The translations under genes and the position numbers were made by a program. DNA of 64,000 nucleotides from Alkalimonas cellulosilytica (lineage in GTDB: Bacteria > Pseudomonadota > Gammaproteobacteria > Enterobacterales > Alteromonadaceae): assembly GCF_036325985.1 (NCBI RefSeq), contig NZ_JAUHLI010000001.1:248001-312000 (forward strand), read 5' to 3'. The notes beneath the pieces are model-generated. The model had not been told where the DNA came from and did not search any database. It saw only the letters and a program-made list of their open reading frames with translations. Shown here piece after piece: positions 61,097 to 64,000 of this stretch (positions are counted from its first letter, which is position 1; each line of letters starts with the position of its first letter).

Positions 61097-61954
61097 TTAA
61101 AAAGACCAGCCAATCACTACGGTCACCACAGCGGTGATGGCAAGAATAACAGCTGCCAGCAGCATTTCTGCGGCAATGGCCGTTTGCAGCTTTTTAGGAT
61201 TGGGTGTTTGCTGTAACGCTGGTACCAGCTTGAGTTTATTCAGTGCGCCTAAACTCATCAAGGCCGCCACCAGCAGCATCTTTACCAGCAGCAGCCGGCC
61301 ATAGCTGGTGGTCCACAGTTGTCCTGGTTCGGACAGCAGCAACCACAGCATGCTGGCGCCGCTCAGCAGCAATAGCAGCAAGATCCCAATCATGATCTGA
61401 CCAAACTGATGCAGCAGCGCATGCAGCTGCATGGTTGGACTGTGGCGGCACAGTAGCCACAGCAGTGGCAGGGAGCCTACCCAAAGGCCAACAGCCAACA
61501 GGTGTGCTAGCAGCAGCAACTGCCCAAGCAAGCCAAAGCGCAGCAGATGGCCGCCTTGCAAGAAACCGAGCAGCAGCAACAGCAGGGCCAGGCCCTGCAG
61601 CAGAGCTGGCAAGTACTTTACTTTGCCAAACAACAGGCTAAGCAAAAGCAAGCCAAAGGCTGGCAGTTGAAAGCGCAGCGCTTTTCCTGCAGCATCCGGC
61701 CACAGAAATTGCATCAGCTCCCAGTCAAACATGCCTCCAAAGCCTGCCATCGCCATCGTTCCTACCTGCAGCAGAAAGCCGCTTAGCACGCTAAAAGCAC
61801 CCAGGCCAAACAGCAGTGCCTGGCCAGGCCGGCTTAGCGGTGCGTTAAGCCGGTGCTGCTGTGCCAGCCAGTTGCAGAACAACAGTCCCAGCGTGATGGC
61901 CGTGCACAGATAGAGCAGAAACCGGCTGGCGGCAGCCAATTCCTCCCAGGTCAT
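61097..61954 (-). CDS. copD: Copper resistance membrane protein CopD
   Basis: A 285-residue protein with eight helices. The start MTWEELAAASRFLLYLCTAITLGLL and internal AHLLAVGLWVGSLPLLWLL are typical of CopD. CopD is an inner-membrane partner of CopC in copper handling. It follows copC after two bases. Confidence 0.88.
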   Translation of the reverse strand: MTWEELAAASRFLLYLCTAITLGLLFCNWLAQQHRLNAPLSRPGQALLFGLGAFSVLSGFLLQVGTMAMAGFGGMFDWELMQFLWPDAAGKALRFQLPAFGLLLLSLLFGKVKYLPALLQGLALLLLLLGFLQGGHLLRFGLLGQLLLLAHLLAVGLWVGSLPLLWLLCRHSPTMQLHALLHQFGQIMIGILLLLLLSGASMLWLLLSEPGQLWTTSYGRLLLVKMLLVAALMSLGALNKLKLVPALQQTPNPKKLQTAIAAEMLLAAVILAITAVVTVVIGWSF

Positions 61955-61956
61955 GC

Positions 61957-62412
61957 TTAGCTGCCCTGTAACTGCAATGGCAGCAAGCTGGCATGGTGGT
62001 GATGGTGGTGCTGGTGCTCATCCGCTTCAGGTTGCTTGCCAGGGGATGCTTCGGTTGCATCCGGATCCAGGGTAAAAGCAATCTCGCCACTGACCCGATG
62101 CCCATCCGCACCGATGGCAGCCCAGGCAAACTGGTAGCTGCCAGCTTTCAGGGCCGGCAACTCAAACTCAATGTGATCGGTGGCTTCGGTGTTGCGGCGA
62201 AAGCCAAATTCAATGGCCTCTTCATCCAGGGTCAGCTCCAGCGATAACATCCGCACCGGATCACCAAAGTGCAGCATCACCACTTTAGGGGATTCTGTGA
62301 GCACAGCGTCCTTTGCCGGAATGGAGAACATCAGTGGGGTATGGGCCAAAGCTGCAGTGCTTTGCAGGGCAAAGAAGAACAGGGCCGCCATCAAGCTGGT
62401 TAAAGTTTTCAT
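61957..62412 (-). CDS. copC: Periplasmic copper-binding protein CopC
   Basis: A 151-residue protein with a signal peptide (MKTLTSLMAALFFFALQSTAALA). The mature N-terminus is AHTPL, whose His is the Cu(II) ligand of CopC. Immunoglobulin-like domain motifs follow (SPKVVMLHFGDPV, YQFAWAAIGADGHRVSGEIAFTL). Near the C-terminus is DEHQHHHHHHASL, an unusual His run. I chose ATG 62412; two further ATGs upstream and the GAAGGAA make the exact start uncertain by up to five residues. Confidence 0.9.
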   Translation of the reverse strand: MKTLTSLMAALFFFALQSTAALAHTPLMFSIPAKDAVLTESPKVVMLHFGDPVRMLSLELTLDEEAIEFGFRRNTEATDHIEFELPALKAGSYQFAWAAIGADGHRVSGEIAFTLDPDATEASPGKQPEADEHQHHHHHHASLLPLQLQGS

Positions 62413-62515
62413 CATCATTTCCTTCAAAAATTTAGTTGGTTTTGCATGGGGTACAGCAGCAGATCTTGGTTTTCACCAGGACCGCTTAGCTAAAATGGGT
62501 TTAAAGCCGAATGTA

Positions 62516-62923
62516 TTAGGAGGCTTTGGGAGGTTGGGTGGCGCGGCTTAGCAAAACGCTTAAGTCAATAAAGTCCGGGCTAGGGATGGGATCCGTTACC
62601 GGGCCAGGTTGAGAGGAGCTCTGATCAACTGCGGGCGTGGCGGTGACACAACAACTGGCGCACAGGCTGCAGATGGAGGTCAGACCCTTGGTGGTAGTTT
62701 CTGGCTGAGGTGCATCCGCCTGGTGGGGCAATGCCGCTGTGCTGTCTAAAGGTTCAGCATTGGCTAACTGAGCAGAGTCGTTATCACTGAGCGGGGCATG
62801 GCTAACAACCTGCTCGCTGGCAGATTCTGCCGGGTGGTGCCCGATATGACAGCCTGCCATAGCAAAGCCGGCCACACTTTTCAGCAGCAAGGCAGCAATC
62901 AGCAGCAGGGCAGTACAGTGCAT
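62516..62923 (-). CDS. Small secreted Cys-rich protein of unknown function
   Basis: A 135-residue protein with an N-terminal hydrophobic segment (HCTALLLIAALLLKSVAGFAM) and then polar sequence. Cys pairs occur as SICSLCASCCVT near the middle and GCHIGHH near the start. It resembles DUF2946-type proteins found beside metal-efflux genes, though I cannot confirm the family. It precedes copC with an 88-base gap and may be co-transcribed. An in-frame GTG at 62935 is an alternative start. Confidence 0.55.
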   Translation of the reverse strand: MHCTALLLIAALLLKSVAGFAMAGCHIGHHPAESASEQVVSHAPLSDNDSAQLANAEPLDSTAALPHQADAPQPETTTKGLTSICSLCASCCVTATPAVDQSSSQPGPVTDPIPSPDFIDLSVLLSRATQPPKAS

Positions 62924-62952
62924 GGTGGTACCCACAGATTCAACACTTTTTT

Positions 62953-62981
62953 ACTCTAGCGCACTTTTTAAAGGCTGACAA
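62953..62981 (-). promoter_or_regulatory. Sigma-70 promoter for the minus-strand metal genes
   Basis: On the minus strand TTGTCA (62981-62976), 17 bases, TAGAGT (62958-62953). It lies about 30 bases before the small Cys-rich gene and could drive copC-copD too. Confidence 0.6.
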
Positions 62982-63026
62982 ACATTCCAGGGGCAGCTAT
63001 TCAAAGCGACTGTGCTGTTGCAATTT

Positions 63027-63055
63027 TTGACAATTTCGCCCAGGCAGCGTACATT
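63027..63055 (+). promoter_or_regulatory. Sigma-70 promoter for the plus-strand efflux genes
   Basis: TTGACA (63027-63032), 17 bases, TACATT (63050-63055). The -35 is perfect. It points toward the small protein at 63084 and the CusB-like adaptor. Confidence 0.7.
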
Positions 63056-63083
63056 AAGCGCATCTTCACTCTGGTGACTGCAT

Positions 63084-63476
63084 ATGCTTAGCACACTAGT
63101 ACAACGGCAAAAAATCTGGGCCATCCCGATGATGGTCAGCCTTGCTTTGTCCTGGTGTTTGCTGTTTTGTGGCCAGTTGTTTGCAGCCAGCCATGGCGCA
63201 GAGTTGCAAGCGGAAGTGCCTTCTTGCCATGGGGTTGTGATTGAAGCCCAGGTGCATGAACTCTTGCCAGAGCATGATCTCTGCTCTGGCTGTGCGCTCG
63301 ATGCAGTGCAAACGGCAACACCTGAGCTGCCTGCAGTGGTGCTGTGGTTGCAGGCTGTGGTTGAGCCGGTGCTGGCTGAACTGCCTGCTGAGCAACACAG
63401 CCTGTATCTGGCGCAAGGCCCGCCTTACCCCCGAGCGACCCCGCTTTATCTGGAAAAATCCTTACTGTTGATCTGA
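63084..63476 (+). CDS. Small exported Cys/His protein heading an efflux operon
   Basis: A 130-residue protein with an N-terminal hydrophobic segment (IPMMVSLALSWCLLFCGQLFAASHG). Candidate metal ligands are in EVPSCHGVV and LPEHDLCSGCAL. I do not recognise the family with certainty; similar small DUF2946-like proteins often precede RND metal-efflux genes. It shares layout and Cys/His style with the divergent gene at 62.5 kb. The CusB-like gene starts 79 bases later. Confidence 0.55.
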   Translation: MLSTLVQRQKIWAIPMMVSLALSWCLLFCGQLFAASHGAELQAEVPSCHGVVIEAQVHELLPEHDLCSGCALDAVQTATPELPAVVLWLQAVVEPVLAELPAEQHSLYLAQGPPYPRATPLYLEKSLLLI

Positions 63477-63555
63477 GTGCTGCTGATTATCTGAACCTTG
63501 GCTGCATGCTGTGGCATGTGGTTGCTCTGGCGTTTAATCTGGCAGGACTTTTTCT

Positions 63556-64000
63556 ATGTTCACTTTCACAAAGCAGCGCTCTGCGTTTTTTATCTGGTTG
63601 TTGATTGTTTCTTATGGTGTTTTTGCAACACCGCATCAGCATGGCAGCCACGCTGATCATGCCCTGGCGCAATCGGCGGCCAAGCAGGATGATGTACTTT
63701 CATCGATGCGTAACCAGGCAACCACTATTTACACCTGCTCCATGCATCCGCATGTTCGCTCGGAAAATCCGAATGATCGCTGCCCGATTTGTGGCATGGC
63801 ACTGATCCCGGTCGAGCAGGACGATGATCCCCTGCCAGAAGGGGATGACGCCGTGATCCGGTTAAGCCCCAGAGCCAATGCGTTGCTGCAACCGGAGCTA
63901 ACCCCGGTTCGGCGGCAGCAGGCCACCGCCAGCCTGTCGCTGGTGGGGCAGCTGGCAGCCGATCAGAGCCAGCTAAAAACCATCAGCGCCTGGGCTTCGG
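63556..64000 (+). CDS. CusB-type RND efflux periplasmic adaptor, N-terminal part (truncated by window end)
   Basis: The frame is open from ATG 63556 to the end of the window (148 codons seen). A signal-anchor (AFFIWLLIVSYGVFA) and a His-rich stretch (HQHGSHADHA) are followed by the heavy-metal-binding domain YTCSMHPHVRSENPNDRCPICGMALIPV-type pattern (residues ~60-87, CSMHP and CPICGM). The start of the membrane-fusion domain follows. CusB-like adaptors link a metal RND pump to the outer membrane channel and take metal from the periplasm. The pump gene presumably lies beyond 64 kb. Confidence 0.88.
   Translation, partial: MFTFTKQRSAFFIWLLIVSYGVFATPHQHGSHADHALAQSAAKQDDVLSSMRNQATTIYTCSMHPHVRSENPNDRCPICGMALIPVEQDDDPLPEGDDAVIRLSPRANALLQPELTPVRRQQATASLSLVGQLAADQSQLKTISAWAS

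Overview
The window is a contiguous chromosomal segment of a motile, respiring Gram-negative gammaproteobacterium. Gene order (fli-flh-che-motCD-parC/parP-cheW-fipA, then ccm), the SO_0444-type metal permease and the family mix point to Alteromonadales/Chromatiales relatives such as Rheinheimera, Alishewanella or Arsukibacterium. This placement is an inference from gene content; no rRNA or other marker gene is present. I saw no tRNA, CRISPR array, insertion sequence or prophage gene.

Positions 1-24.7 kb hold a polar-flagellum and chemotaxis locus. It has the 3' end of fliI, then fliJKLMNOPQR-flhB (export gate, switch, hook-length control). After a good sigma-54 promoter come flhA-flhF-flhG-fliA, then cheY-cheZ-cheA-cheB, motC-motD, parC-parP (polar array positioning), cheW and fipA (DUF2802). 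A convergent minus-strand pair follows: a second FliK-like protein and a stand-alone FlhB C-terminal domain. CheA carries three acidic repeats where P2 would be expected.

Positions 24.7-32.5 kb are a complete cytochrome c maturation operon ccmABCDEFGHI, followed by the lipid-asymmetry lipoprotein mlaA and a strong terminator. Positions 32.6-34.9 kb encode a three-module protein: cysteine desulfurase, persulfide-dioxygenase-like metallo-beta-lactamase and rhodanese. Its promoter has an operator-like palindrome just downstream. Next is an ECF sigma/ChrR anti-sigma pair on the minus strand, divergent from an azoreductase, with similar ECF-type promoter motifs on both sides.

Positions 37-52.5 kb are housekeeping and accessory genes: an S9 peptidase, a DUF5610 protein, a MATE pump, a possible small RNA, a DUF4136 lipoprotein, and a GDT1/UPF0016 manganese exporter behind a yybP-ykoY riboswitch. 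An acetyltransferase and an Lrp regulator are followed by divergent arginine-catabolism genes (astC, astA, with astD absent from the cluster) and a DUF1338 dioxygenase. Then come an FG-GAP protein, a DUF4892-OmpA protein and an ABC-2 exporter.

Positions 52.6-57.6 kb (minus strand) are a six-gene operon: DUF1445, pxpA, pxpB, pxpC, DUF4392 and a class IV (D-amino acid type) aminotransferase. The two DUFs correspond to the two halves of the animal mitochondrial D-glutamate cyclase, so the operon looks like a D-glutamate/5-oxoproline salvage route. The promoter lies inside a long palindrome. This is the most distinctive system in the window.

Positions 57.6-64 kb hold a DMT transporter, a solute-binding protein and metal-resistance genes: a ZntR-like regulator with a textbook 20-bp-spacer operator, an SO_0444-type permease, copC-copD, two small secreted Cys/His proteins and the start of a CusB-type efflux adaptor that runs off the end.
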